DNA of 64,000 bases from Nocardia sp. NBC_00416 (GCF_036032445.1 NZ_CP107932.1:2296501-2360500), one strand, 5' to 3'; counted from the first letter of the stretch, positions 8,303-17,100 are shown. Notes: generated from the letters alone by a model not told the origin. Numbers and translations: made by a program.

Positions 8303-9483
8303 GAGGCCGGCACCGACTGCTCCGCCCGCTCTCGTTCGAGCATGGCGACATCGTCTGCGACCATATTGTGAAATACCTGACCCGGCAGCTCGTTCCGTCC
8401 GTAGATCAACTCACGGACCTGGCCGTGCGCCGCGTTATCGGTGATGGTCTTGGTGACGAACCAGTCCTCGGCGTGCAGCGTCTCCATGAGCAGTTCCCAG
8501 TTCTTCTCCAGGATCCGTTCCTCACGCGGCGTCTGCGGCTTGCGCGGCGACAGCAACCGGATCGTGCAGTAGCTGACGTTGGGATCGTCCTCGTCCGGCA
8601 CGATGGTCCAGATCTCGAAATGATTCGGCTCGGTGACCAGCATGGTTCCGGGGTAGACCGTGTAGTTCGCCAGCGAGTAGTCGCGCACGTCGAAACTGTC
8701 CGGGTCGGCGTCACGCACCTCGGTGATCGCCTTGCGGGCCACCACCAGCCGCCACGACCGGCCCACCGGGTCGAAAGCGGTGATATTGCCCTCGAGGTAG
8801 TTGCACACCGTCTTGGTGTGCAACTGGCACAGGTGATAGGAGTCCTGTACACCGTCCACGGCGATCTTCCAGTTCATGCCCAGCCGCCAGGTCTCCTTGC
8901 GTACCTGATACGACTCCGCCATTCCGGTATCGGTGACCTCCGCGTCGTGCTTCGGACCGAGCACCGTCGCGATATCCAGTTCGGCGCCCACCGTCGGCAC
9001 CACCCAGACCAATCCGTGCCGGACTTCGCACGGGAACTCGACCAGCCCGTATTCGGCGCGATCCATCCCCTCGAAACCTTCGGCATGCGGGAGCCCGCGC
9101 AGCGACCCGTCCTTGCCGTAGGACCAGTTGTGATACGGGCACGCGAAAACACGTTTACAGCCGGACTCGGCGAATTCGACCTTGGATCCGCGGTGCCGGC
9201 AGACGTTCGAGAATGCCTTGACACTGCCGTCGTTCTGCCTGACCACCAGCAACGGGGTCCCGATCAGCTCGGTGGTGAGGAAATCGCCGGACTTCTCCAG
9301 TTCGTCGACGTGCGCCACGATATGCGGGAATCGCCGCACCACATCGCGCTCCTTGGCCGCGAGCTCCGGATCGTCGAACACGGAGAAGGGCACACGCAGC
9401 AGATTCTCCGCGTAGTCGGTGGTGTCGTTGTCCACGTGGGCGATGAGCCGCTGCGTGAGCCTGATCTTCTCGTCGCGCTCCAT
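8299..9483 (-). CDS. Rieske non-heme iron oxygenase, large subunit
   Basis: This 394-residue ring-hydroxylating oxygenase alpha subunit has a Rieske domain with Cys95, His97 (CRHRG), Cys115 and His118 (CPYHNW). Its catalytic domain carries Asp214, His217 and His222 (VQDSYHLCQLH), the usual bridging and Fe ligands. ATG at 9483 is used; a GTG six codons upstream is possible, and neither has a clear ribosome site. No small subunit, ferredoxin or reductase lies nearby, so electron transfer must come from elsewhere or from a shared reductase. It is the first gene of a four-gene operon whose other members handle CoA thioesters. A TetR gene is divergent. Confidence 0.92.
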   Translation of the reverse strand: MERDEKIRLTQRLIAHVDNDTTDYAENLLRVPFSVFDDPELAAKERDVVRRFPHIVAHVDELEKSGDFLTTELIGTPLLVVRQNDGSVKAFSNVCRHRGSKVEFAESGCKRVFACPYHNWSYGKDGSLRGLPHAEGFEGMDRAEYGLVEFPCEVRHGLVWVVPTVGAELDIATVLGPKHDAEVTDTGMAESYQVRKETWRLGMNWKIAVDGVQDSYHLCQLHTKTVCNYLEGNITAFDPVGRSWRLVVARKAITEVRDADPDSFDVRDYSLANYTVYPGTMLVTEPNHFEIWTIVPDEDDPNVSYCTIRLLSPRKPQTPREERILEKNWELLMETLHAEDWFVTKTITDNAAHGQVRELIYGRNELPGQVFHNMVADDVAMLERERAEQSVPAS

Positions 9484-9504
9484 ACTGCGAGAGTGACACA
9501 CGAT

Positions 9505-9515
9505 ACAAATATTGT
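9505..9515. promoter_or_regulatory. Short inverted repeat in the Rieske/TetR divergent promoter
   Basis: ACAA and TTGT flank ATA in an AT-rich stretch between the Rieske gene and the tetR gene. Next to it TNTCTA is repeated directly (TGTCTAG, then TATCTAA). This 87-bp region must hold both promoters and is the natural binding place for the TetR protein. The symmetry is short, so the exact operator is uncertain. Confidence 0.3.
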
Positions 9516-9570
9516 CTAGCGTCTTATCTAATGGTGTTCGATTATCCGAGAGATTGGTACGGTACTTGCC

Positions 9571-10164
9571 GTGACAGCCAGTAGCACCGAGTCCCGGCCC
9601 GATGTGCGATCGACGATCCTGGCTGCCGCGGAATCGTGTTTCGCCCGCTACGGCATCGCCAAGACCACGATGGAGGATGTGGCGAAAGCCGCGTCGACCT
9701 CACGAGCCACGGTGTACCGGTACTTCGCCGACCGCGATTCACTGGTCACCGAATCGGTGGTCCGGCGCGCCCGGTCCAATATGGCGTCGGCACGCGAGTT
9801 CGTCCTACGCCGGCCGACGATCGAAGAAGGCATCGTCGACGGTATCTGCGAGGACATCCGCCGCGGCTGCCTCGATCCGATGATGCACCGGCTGGTGTCC
9901 CCCGCCGAGATGATCGTCTCGGCGCAACTGCTCACCGAATCCGGGCGTGCCGTCGAACTGACCTACGAGCTCTGGGAACCCGTCCTCACGAAAGCGCAGC
10001 GCGCCGGGACGATCAGAGCCGACCTGGATATCCGCCTGCTCTGCGAATGGATCTCCGAGGTCGAGATGCTGTACATCAGCCGATTGAACGAAGGCGCCGA
10101 CGGCCTCGACCGCATCCGGGACAAGATTCGCACCTTCGTCCTGCCCGCACTGCTCCCGGACTGA
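9571..10164 (+). CDS. TetR-family regulator divergent from the Rieske operon
   Basis: The 197-residue protein has an N-terminal TetR helix-turn-helix at about residues 14-60 (ILAAAESCFARYGIAKTTME, then TSRATVYRYFADRD). The C-terminal ligand-binding half is all-helical and carries no named domain that I recognise. Translation starts with GTG at 9571. Head-to-head placement with the Rieske operon suggests it represses that operon in the absence of an acyl-CoA or aromatic inducer; this is inference from layout. It ends 50 bp before the convergent zinc-ribbon gene. Confidence 0.9.
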   Translation: MTASSTESRPDVRSTILAAAESCFARYGIAKTTMEDVAKAASTSRATVYRYFADRDSLVTESVVRRARSNMASAREFVLRRPTIEEGIVDGICEDIRRGCLDPMMHRLVSPAEMIVSAQLLTESGRAVELTYELWEPVLTKAQRAGTIRADLDIRLLCEWISEVEMLYISRLNEGADGLDRIRDKIRTFVLPALLPD

Positions 10165-10214
10165 CGACAAACGTTGCGGCCGAAGCTCTTTCCGGATCGA
10201 CCGCCGGGCTCCCG

Positions 10215-10442
10215 TTACACGTGGCCCGGAATATCCACTCGCCGAACGTCATCGGCGCCGGATCGCGGGCGCCCGCATGGTGCGGGCGTGGGCGCGAAAT
10301 CGTTGCCGCCCGGGGCCGCTGTCACCGTCGCCTCCTCGCTCACCAGCCATTGCCCGCAGACGCAGCGCCAGTAGCGCACCGGACCGTGCTCGGAGATCAG
10401 GGCGGGCGCGGGCCAGGAGCACGCGGAGCAGATGATGGTCAT
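10215..10442 (-). CDS. Small zinc-ribbon-like protein, function unknown
   Basis: This 75-residue protein starts at ATG 10442. Two Cys pairs, CSAC near the N-terminus and CVC about 20 residues later (YWRCVCGQWLV), look like a small zinc knuckle. The tail is Pro- and Gly-rich with no predicted fold. A start 12 codons further upstream is possible but would run into the promoter of the divergent CGNR gene. The gap to that gene is only 25 bp, so the two may share regulation. I do not recognise a function. Confidence 0.6.
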   Translation of the reverse strand: MTIICSACSWPAPALISEHGPVRYWRCVCGQWLVSEEATVTAAPGGNDFAPTPAPCGRPRSGADDVRRVDIPGHV

Positions 10443-10467
10443 GCCCCGAGTCTGATGTAATGGTTCT

Positions 10468-11025
10468 ATGCATTTCAACCCTTACGGCGGCGCGGCGGCC
10501 GAACTCGCCGTACGGCTGGTCAACGCACCCGGTGACCGAGATCTGGCCGCCTTGCTGATCGAGGCCGGTTACAAACCGGTCGGCACAGTGGGACCGGCGC
10601 AGGCGGCCGAACTACAGCGGTGGACCGCTCGCCTCGACGAGATATTCGACGCTCCGAGCGTCGACCTGCTCAACGCACTACTGGCCGAGACCACCAGCCG
10701 GCCCTACATCTCGACTCACGACGGGCGGGCACCGCATCTGCACTACGCCGCGGAGCACGCTCCGATCGAGGAGCGGGTCAAGGCCTACACCGCTGCCGGG
10801 CTTGCCGAACTCTTCTGCGCGGCGCCGGACCGGATGGGGCGGTGCGCGCGAGACGGATGCGCGCAGGTGTTCGTGGACACCTCGCGCAACGGTCGGCGGC
10901 GCTTCTGCTCCGACCGATGCGCGAACCGGGTGAACGTCGCGAAGCACCGGGCCCGATCAGCGCCCCCGCGGACTCCCGCGCTCGCTCCAGCGGCTGCCCG
11001 GTCCGGGCACGAACGCGCGAACTGA
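10468..11025 (+). CDS. CGNR zinc-finger protein
   Basis: The 185-residue protein has the usual two-part layout: an N-terminal all-helical ABATE-type region starting HFNPYGGAAAELAVRLVN, and a C-terminal CGNR finger. The finger shows C-x4-C (CARDGC), FVDTSRNGRRRFCSDRC and ANRVNVAKHRAR; ANR replaces GNR. Such proteins are predicted actinobacterial DNA-binding regulators. The ATG follows the neighbour closely with no good ribosome site, so a leaderless message is possible. The tail after residue 165 is Ala/Pro-rich. Confidence 0.85.
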   Translation: MHFNPYGGAAAELAVRLVNAPGDRDLAALLIEAGYKPVGTVGPAQAAELQRWTARLDEIFDAPSVDLLNALLAETTSRPYISTHDGRAPHLHYAAEHAPIEERVKAYTAAGLAELFCAAPDRMGRCARDGCAQVFVDTSRNGRRRFCSDRCANRVNVAKHRARSAPPRTPALAPAAARSGHERAN

Positions 11026-11196
11026 CCGGACCGCGACCCCGGCGGCGGGCCGCACACCGCGGGCTCCGCCCCGCCCGGCCACCGCTGCGGTGGCCGGTGC
11101 ACCGGATCGGCCGACACGACCGGCGAATGATCCCGTGCCCGGCCCATTCGGCGTCGTAGTCTCGGCGGACACCTCTGCCCACGATATGGAGTCGCG

Positions 11197-12294
11197 ATGA
11201 TCTCCGATCGAAGGAAAGCACCGCCGCAGGCCGCCGTTCGCGCGGTGGAACGGCTGCGCGACGCGCTCGCCCGGATTCATCGGCGACTGGTACCCGGCCA
11301 CCTCGCGCTGCTGGAGATGGTGGCGGCGGGCTGGCTCACCCAGGCGATCCACGCGGCCGCCGCCCTGGATGTCGCGGGAGCTCTGGCCGACGGCCCGCGC
11401 GACGGAACCGAACTCGCGCGCGCGGTCGGCGCGGACGAAGACGCGCTCCACCGCCTGCTGCGCTTGTTGATCGGGCACGGGATCTTCACGCGGCGGCCCG
11501 ATGGCCGCTACGCACTCACACCCTTGGCGCAGGCCCTGCGGTCCGACGCACCGGTGTCGCTGCGGGACGCGGTCCTGTTCTTCGGCTCGGCGACCCATCG
11601 CGATCACTGGACCCACCTGGTGGACTCCGTGCGAGCAGGCGGCCCCGCCGCCGGCAGCGGGCACGGCAAGGCGTTCTTCGACCGAATGCGCACCGATCGC
11701 GAACTCGGCGAGATGTTCGACCGCGCCATGGCCAGCATCGACAGCCTCGGACAGGATCCGGTGCTCGCCGCCTACGACTTCACCCGCTACCGCACCATCG
11801 TCGATATCGGCGGCGGCCGGGGCGCCCTGCTGGCCGAGATCCTGCGCCGCGCACCGGATTGCACCGGTGTGCTCTTCGACCTGCCGGAGGTGGTCGCCGA
11901 CGCGGGCCCACGGCTGAGGGCGGCGGGAGTGGCCGACCGATGCGTGGTGATCGAGGGTTCCTTCTTCGAGACGGTCCCCGACGGCGGGGACGTCTACCTG
12001 CTCAAACACATCGTGCACGACTGGCCGGCCGAACAAGCTCGCCAGATACTGCGGACCATCCGCGCGACGATGCCGCCGACGGCGCGCCTTCTGCTGATCG
12101 AACTCGTTCTCCCCGGACACCACCGACCGCATCCGGGCAACTACATCGACCTCGAGATGCTGGTCAACACCGGCGGTCGCGAACGCACCGAAACCGAATA
12201 CCGTGCGCTACTCGCCGAGAGTGGTTTCGCCCTGCTCACGTGCACGCCGACACTGTCCCCGGAGAACATTCTCGAGGCCGTTCCGGTGCCATGA
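11197..12294 (+). CDS. SAM-dependent O-methyltransferase (family 2)
   Basis: The 365-residue protein has an N-terminal dimerisation/winged-helix domain (LEMVAAGWLTQAIHAAAALD, later DEDALHRLLRLLIGHGIF) and a C-terminal Rossmann domain. The SAM-binding motif is TIVDIGGGRGALLAEIL, followed by GVLFDLPEVV and the catalytic His of LLKHIVHDWP. This is the layout of small-molecule O-methyltransferases acting on phenolic or polyketide substrates. It stands alone and converges with a TetR gene, so there is no cluster to suggest its substrate. Confidence 0.92.
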   Translation: MISDRRKAPPQAAVRAVERLRDALARIHRRLVPGHLALLEMVAAGWLTQAIHAAAALDVAGALADGPRDGTELARAVGADEDALHRLLRLLIGHGIFTRRPDGRYALTPLAQALRSDAPVSLRDAVLFFGSATHRDHWTHLVDSVRAGGPAAGSGHGKAFFDRMRTDRELGEMFDRAMASIDSLGQDPVLAAYDFTRYRTIVDIGGGRGALLAEILRRAPDCTGVLFDLPEVVADAGPRLRAAGVADRCVVIEGSFFETVPDGGDVYLLKHIVHDWPAEQARQILRTIRATMPPTARLLLIELVLPGHHRPHPGNYIDLEMLVNTGGRERTETEYRALLAESGFALLTCTPTLSPENILEAVPVP

Positions 12295-12369
12295 AGGCCG
12301 GCTCCGGCTCCGTGGAGTCGACGAACGGACCCGTGCCGGCGTCGACCGCGGCGGGCCGGCGATCCGCTG

Positions 12370-12990
12370 CTACCGGCTCTGATCCCCTCCGGAGCCCGGC
12401 CGACGCTCTCCCCCGAGCAGGCCGACCTGGGCGTGGACCGCGGCGGTGACTCTCGCTTCGTCGCCGGTGGCGAGCAGGTCGAGCAGCCCGCCGCGCAGGA
12501 CCGCCAGGGCCAGGGTCCGGCGCGCGGCGCCGCGGGCGCTGTCTCGTTCGGATCGTCGCTGGCATCCGGCCAGGACCGACAGCCAATCCTCGACAGTCGA
12601 CTGCGCGAACCCTGCCCACGCGCCATCGGGTTCGACCAGTGAGCGCGCGTAGGCCTCGACCCACAGCCGCAGCAGCGGCCGATGCTCACCGGCCGCGAGC
12701 CAACCCCAGAGCCGTTCCGTCGCCGCGTTCAATCCGATGGGCGAAGCCGCGTCGGCGACTCCCAACTCGCCCAGCAGAGCCAGTTCGTCGGTGCGGGCCC
12801 GCGCCAGCAGCGACCGCACCAAACCGTCTTTGTTGCCGAACAAGAACATCAGGACGCGCGGGCTGGAACCGATCGCCGAAGCAAGCGGACGCAGCGACAG
12901 ATCGGTCAGCCCGTGGTCGAGGGCATACCGGTAGGCGGCCTCCAGCAGTTCGGTCCGTCGAGCGGACGGGATTGTCGTCTCCTGGGTCAC
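12370..12990 (-). CDS. TetR-family regulator controlling the divergent GNAT gene
   Basis: The 206-residue protein has an N-terminal HTH (RRTELLEAAYRYALDHGLTD, then RPLASAIGSSPRVLMFLFGN) in the FGNKDGL subgroup of TetR. The C-terminal domain is helical. A 24-bp palindrome with 10-bp arms lies 16 bp upstream of its ATG and also in front of the divergent acetyltransferase gene. It very likely represses both genes. The ligand is unknown. Confidence 0.9.
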   Translation of the reverse strand: MTQETTIPSARRTELLEAAYRYALDHGLTDLSLRPLASAIGSSPRVLMFLFGNKDGLVRSLLARARTDELALLGELGVADAASPIGLNAATERLWGWLAAGEHRPLLRLWVEAYARSLVEPDGAWAGFAQSTVEDWLSVLAGCQRRSERDSARGAARRTLALAVLRGGLLDLLATGDEARVTAAVHAQVGLLGGERRPGSGGDQSR

Positions 12991-13005
12991 GCAGGTAGCA
13001 TAGCG

Positions 13006-13029
13006 CTACTGAAACAGTCGTTTCAGTAG
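13006..13029. promoter_or_regulatory. TetR operator, 24-bp palindrome
   Basis: The perfect arms CTACTGAAAC and GTTTCAGTAG flank AGTC. It is centred in the 67-bp gap between the tetR gene (minus strand, start 12990) and the GNAT gene (plus strand, start 13058). The symmetry, length and position fit a TetR dimer site that controls both directions. Confidence 0.75.
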
Positions 13030-13057
13030 AATGAGGTCGAGACCGAGAGGTTGATCC

Positions 13058-13606
13058 ATGTCGCAACCGCACCGACAGCCGCAAGTCGTCGTACGCCGGG
13101 CCGACCGCCCCGGCGACCTGGGCTGGATGGTGCTGGCACACGGCGAGATCTACGACGCACAGTTCGGCTGGAACACCGATTTCGAGGCCCTGGTCGCCCG
13201 GATCGTCGCCGACTTCGCCGCAGACCACGACGCAACCCGGGAGGCGGCATGGATCGCCGAGGCCGACGGCCGACGCGTCGGATGCGTGCTCTGCGCAGCC
13301 GACCACGACCCCGCCGTCGCGAAATTACGCATCCTGCTGGTCGCCCCGGCCGCACGCGGCCTGGGCGTCGGCACCCGCCTCGTCGCCGAATGCCTCGCTT
13401 TCGCCCGGGACGCCGGCTACGAGCGGATCACCCTCTGGACCAATGACGTGCTGACCGCCGCGCACAAGATCTACCGGGCCGCCGGCTTCACCCTGACCGA
13501 CGAGGAGCCGCACCACAGCTTCGGCCACGACCTCGTCGGCCAGAACTGGAGCCTCGATCTACGAGTGGGCGACCCGACCCGCACGCCCACGGCCGATTCG
13601 GCATAA
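13058..13606 (+). CDS. GNAT-family N-acetyltransferase
   Basis: The 182-residue protein has the acetyl-CoA-binding signature LVAPAARGLGVGTRLVAECL (V/I-x-x-x-x-R-G-x-G-x-G), followed by ITLWTNDVLTAAHKIYRAAG. The C-terminal GHDLVGQNW resembles the acetyltransferase half of MarR-GNAT fusion proteins, but no MarR domain is attached here; the separate TetR gene may take that role. The ATG at 13058 is preceded by GAGAGG. The substrate is unknown; the TetR pairing suggests a detoxification or small-molecule target. Confidence 0.88.
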   Translation: MSQPHRQPQVVVRRADRPGDLGWMVLAHGEIYDAQFGWNTDFEALVARIVADFAADHDATREAAWIAEADGRRVGCVLCAADHDPAVAKLRILLVAPAARGLGVGTRLVAECLAFARDAGYERITLWTNDVLTAAHKIYRAAGFTLTDEEPHHSFGHDLVGQNWSLDLRVGDPTRTPTADSA

Positions 13607-13639
13607 CCCCGACGGAAGGCCGTCAGCCACGACCGGCGC

Positions 13640-15238
13640 TCAGATCACCGATCCCACATCCCGGGCCACCAGGTTGTCCATGGCCCGTTCGGTCACCGCC
13701 GCGATGGTCATCGACGGATTGCAGGCCGCGGCATTGCCGGGCAGCAGGGCGCCGTCGAGAACATACAGGCCGCGCTGACCCAGCACCCGCCCGTCGAGAT
13801 CGCAGACCGACCCCATACAGGCGCCACCCAGTCCGTGCCAGGTGGACGGGAAGGCACGATTGGTGTCATTGACCACCGACGCGGGGCCGGCCACCTTGTG
13901 CACCGACTTGTCGATCTGACCGAATTGGATCGCGGCGTCACCGTCCGCAGGCCATCGCAGCCTGGCGGTATCGGTCGCCGAATCGTAGGCGAAATGCCCA
14001 CGGGCGTCGCTGACTCCGTAGCCGACCAGCATCGTGGTGTGCGCGTCCATTCCGAGCGGCGGGATCGACGCCTGGATGACAGTGTGCGCCGTGGCGGGGT
14101 CGCCCCAGTTGAGGCTGCCGTAGACGACCGGCCCGCCCTGTTGCGCGCCGAAACCCTCGGCCAGGTTCGTCCAGGTATAGATCCGGTCGGCGTTGGTGCC
14201 CCATCCCGCACCCAGCGCATCGGGCATATCCGGTATCGCCCCTTTGGCCGAGGCGCGCACCAGCAGATCGGTGGTGTTGAGACTGCCGGCGGCCATGACG
14301 AGGGTCTCGGTGGTGAGAATCTTCTGTTCCAGCACCCGCGCAGATTCGTCGGTGCGGTCGGCGTGCACGATCCAGCGCCCGTCGGCGCCGCGCTCGATAT
14401 CGGTGACGTTGTGCATGACCTGGACGTCGACCAGCCCGGTCGCTTCCGCCTCGGCGATATAGGTGACGTCGACCGAGTGCTTTCCGCCGTTGTTCACGCC
14501 GAGCGCACCCGATCCGTCGGTGTAGGAGGCCTTCATCTCGCCGCGGGTTTCGGCGAGGGCGAAGTTCCAGTCGATCGGCATCGGGATCTTCGAGACCGGC
14601 AGCCCGGCGGCCCGTGCGTTGCGGGCGAATACGCGTGCCGCGGCGTAGCTCGGATGCGCGATCAGCTCATCCGGTGCGACCGCCAGACCCAGTTTCCGCG
14701 CGACCCGCGGATAGTGGACCCGGTCCATCAGGCCCCAGTCGAGTTCCGGCGGGAGATGGGTGTTGAACACCGCTTCCGCGGGCTGCAACGACATGCCCTG
14801 GTAGATCAGCGAGCCACCGCCCAGGCCGGCCGCGCAGACGGCCGTCATATTCTCCCCGACCACGGCATCCACGAGACCCAGGTACGGATCGAACGCCACC
14901 GGGTTGCCGAACAATTGCGGATCCGAGCCGTGCCAGAGCATCCGCTTGTCGGGGCTGGTCGGGTCGGGAAACGTATCGGCGTTCGGGCCGGTGGCCCAAC
15001 GCCTGCCGCGTTCGAGCAGCAATACCGGCACCCCTGCGCGGGCCAGCCGCAGTGCGGCGATCCCGCCGCCGAACCCCGATCCGATGACGATCACCCGATG
15101 GTCCTCCCGAGCGAGCGGCGTCCGCCGACGCGGGTCGCGGATGCTGGTGTCCGCCCGCGCGATTGCCGTCCCGGCGAGCGCGATCCCGGCTGCCGCCGCG
15201 GATCCACCCATGAAGGTGCGCCGTGAAATTCCGGACAA
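13640..15238 (-). CDS. Exported GMC oxidoreductase, cholesterol-oxidase-like
   Basis: The 532-residue protein begins with a twin-arginine signal (SRRTFMGGSAAAAGIALAG, Ala-x-Ala cut near residue 28). The FAD-binding motif VIGSGFGGGIAALRLA follows, then AAGLGGGSLIYQG and the C-terminal WHGLGGACMG plus LYVLDGALLPG. These match class I (noncovalent FAD) cholesterol oxidases, with the catalytic His in WHGLGG. TTG at 15238 is chosen because GGAGG lies six bases upstream; a TTG at 15331 would add 31 residues before the Tat motif and has no ribosome site. It probably oxidises a sterol or other bulky alcohol outside the cytoplasm. The gene stands alone. Confidence 0.88.
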   Translation of the reverse strand: MSGISRRTFMGGSAAAAGIALAGTAIARADTSIRDPRRRTPLAREDHRVIVIGSGFGGGIAALRLARAGVPVLLLERGRRWATGPNADTFPDPTSPDKRMLWHGSDPQLFGNPVAFDPYLGLVDAVVGENMTAVCAAGLGGGSLIYQGMSLQPAEAVFNTHLPPELDWGLMDRVHYPRVARKLGLAVAPDELIAHPSYAAARVFARNARAAGLPVSKIPMPIDWNFALAETRGEMKASYTDGSGALGVNNGGKHSVDVTYIAEAEATGLVDVQVMHNVTDIERGADGRWIVHADRTDESARVLEQKILTTETLVMAAGSLNTTDLLVRASAKGAIPDMPDALGAGWGTNADRIYTWTNLAEGFGAQQGGPVVYGSLNWGDPATAHTVIQASIPPLGMDAHTTMLVGYGVSDARGHFAYDSATDTARLRWPADGDAAIQFGQIDKSVHKVAGPASVVNDTNRAFPSTWHGLGGACMGSVCDLDGRVLGQRGLYVLDGALLPGNAAACNPSMTIAAVTERAMDNLVARDVGSVI

Positions 15239-15840
15239 GACCGACCTCCGAACCTGCTGCGCAAACGACTCCGCGTGTCCGGAAAGCCGCCTCTGTTCGT
15301 ACCCGGATGCAGCGACCGGGGAGGCCGACAAGCGGAGTGCCCGTGGGGGTTTCCCGAGGCGCGGCCAAAGTTAGATACACAACGCACCAAGTGTCAATAA
15401 CTACCGTTTGGTTGGCCAATAGATTCCGAAGACCGAAAAAGACCAGCTCAGGCCGATTTGCTCAGCCGACCGACCGGCCCGATCGTGTGACATAGGCAAC
15501 AAATCGGCCATGAACGGCGCTCGCCGGACTACTCCAATCAATCATTGCCATCATTGCGAAGATTGCGTACCGTGGCCCGAACACCCACCGACCGCACTGC
15601 TTTTCAAGATGAATCGTCCACCCCGTCCGCCCACGGATACGACACGAGGAAGTCATGCCGGAAACCGCCCAGCGCGCCGACGACCGGTGCGCCCGAACCG
15701 TTGCCGATCAGTGTGGAGGACTACGTTTCCCGGACTACACGAAGTCCGAGAACGACAGGCCCTGGGCCGATGTTCGGCACCGGGTCGGGCGGATCAGGGA
15801 GATCCCCGCTCTCCGGCCCCCGGAATCGGGGCGGCACCCA
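15239..15840. other. Region without a confident gene, holding the oxidase promoter
   Basis: Bases 15360-15560 are distinctly AT-richer than the surroundings and probably contain the promoter of the minus-strand oxidase gene. I looked for a KstR-type site (TAGAACA facing GTTCTA) and saw none. A plus-strand frame opening with ATG at 15655, behind GAGGAAG, stays open to 16128, but its later part has poor codon bias and overlaps genes on the other strand, so I do not call it. Confidence 0.5.
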
Positions 15841-16158
15841 TCAGTCACCGAAATCGCCCCAGTCCCAGCTGTCGAAATCCGCGTCGAGCGAGCGGTCTCC
15901 GCGCCGTTCCCGCCGGACGCCGAACTCGGGGCGTGCTGCGCTGCGCCGCCGATCGCACCGGCGGTCCAGAGCCGATACGAGAAAAGCCCAGAGCACGAAG
16001 AGACCCGGGCCGCGCGGCTGGGGAGCGACTGGGCGGGAACGCGGTCCGGCCGGAGCACTGCGGTGGCGGACCGCAGAGGCGATCGGATCATGCCTCGGGA
16101 ATCTCGACTCCGAAGTTCTCGCGGGTGATCTGTTCCGGCTCGGGACCACCGCGTACAC
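15841..16158 (-). CDS. Possible small membrane protein with acidic-aromatic tail
   Basis: The convincing part is the last 55 residues or so: a short hydrophobic stretch (GLFVLWAFLVSAL), an Arg-rich linker (RRERRG) and the tail DADFDSWDWGDFGD. The listed GTG start gives 105 residues but overlaps the aldo/keto reductase by 71 bases on the same strand. An internal GTG at 15996 would give about 51 residues. Neither start has a good ribosome site. It may be a real gene or a truncated one. Confidence 0.3.
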   Translation of the reverse strand: MYAVVPSRNRSPARTSESRFPRHDPIASAVRHRSAPAGPRSRPVAPQPRGPGLFVLWAFLVSALDRRCDRRRSAARPEFGVRRERRGDRSLDADFDSWDWGDFGD

Positions 16159-16972
16159 CAGTATCCAGCGCGTCGATCGCCGCCAGTTCGCCGGCCGTCA
16201 ATTCGAAGTCGAACACCGCGAAATTCTCCGCGATACGCGCCGGGGTGACCGACTTCGGGATCACCTGTCGACCCTGCTGCAGGTGCCAGCGCAACATCAC
16301 CTGGGCGGGCGACTTCCCGTGGGCGGAGGCGATCCCGCCGATCACCGGATCCTCGAGGGTGGAGCCGTGGGACCCGTCACGATAGAAGGTGATACCGCCG
16401 ATCGGTGACCACGCCTGATTGAGAACTCCGTGCTCACTGTCGAGGGCGAGCAGTTCGGACTGGCGGAAGTAGGGATGCACTTCGATCTGGTTCACAGCGG
16501 GAACCACCGAAGTGGCTTCCAGCAGCCGGGTGAGGTGCTCGGGCATGAAATTGGAAACGCCGATCGCGCGGACCCTACCGTCGGCCAGCAACGCCTCGAG
16601 CGCCTTGTACGCCTGGATCGTCAAGTCGAACTCGCTGGGCAGCGCTTGATGCAGGATCAGCAGATCGATCTGTTCGATGCCGAGTTTGGCGGCGCTCTTG
16701 GCGAAGGCGTGCGCGGTGGCGTCGAATCCGAAATCGGTGATCCAGACTTTCGTCTCCACGAACACTTCGTCACGCGGCAGGCCGCGGCGGCGCAATGCCT
16801 CGCCGACCTCGCGCTCGTTGCCGTAGACGGCGGCGGTGTCGATATGCCGGTAGCCGGTTGCCAACGCGGTGTCGACCGCGGCGATCGTCTCGTCGGGCGG
16901 GGTCTGATAGACACCGAACCCCAGGGCCGGGATCCGCACACCGTTGTTCAGCTCCAGGGAAGGAATAGTCAT
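16088..16972 (-). CDS. Aldo/keto reductase
   Basis: This 294-residue NADPH-dependent TIM-barrel reductase belongs to the AKR5-like group. Visible signatures are GYRHIDTAAVYGNEREVGEA (catalytic Asp and Tyr), FVETKVWI (catalytic Lys), LLILHQAL (His) and IGVSNFMPEHL, with IPKSVTPARIAEN for the cofactor. Length is normal. It stands alone. Relatives reduce 2,5-diketo-gluconate, methylglyoxal and other carbonyls; the true substrate cannot be read here. Confidence 0.92.
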   Translation of the reverse strand: MTIPSLELNNGVRIPALGFGVYQTPPDETIAAVDTALATGYRHIDTAAVYGNEREVGEALRRRGLPRDEVFVETKVWITDFGFDATAHAFAKSAAKLGIEQIDLLILHQALPSEFDLTIQAYKALEALLADGRVRAIGVSNFMPEHLTRLLEATSVVPAVNQIEVHPYFRQSELLALDSEHGVLNQAWSPIGGITFYRDGSHGSTLEDPVIGGIASAHGKSPAQVMLRWHLQQGRQVIPKSVTPARIAENFAVFDFELTAGELAAIDALDTGVRGGPEPEQITRENFGVEIPEA

Positions 16973-17100
16973 ACAGGTCAGGTTAGGCGGACGGGAACAC
17001 CACCCGTGCCGGCGACCGGCCGGGGCCGCTCCTCGTTCCCGAGTCGATATACGACATTCCGATACCGACCTCGTTCTCGCGCCGGCGGGGCGGGCCTGAT

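Noticed and set aside
15239..15500. KstR-type operator before the cholesterol-oxidase-like gene
   Set aside because: I found no TAGAACA/GTTCTA inverted repeat there, so cholesterol-regulon control is not supported by sequence.
15655..16128. Plus-strand frame with a good GAGGAAG site before ATG
   Set aside because: Codon bias fades along the frame, no domain is visible, and it ends across the aldo/keto reductase 3' end; evidence is too thin for a gene call.
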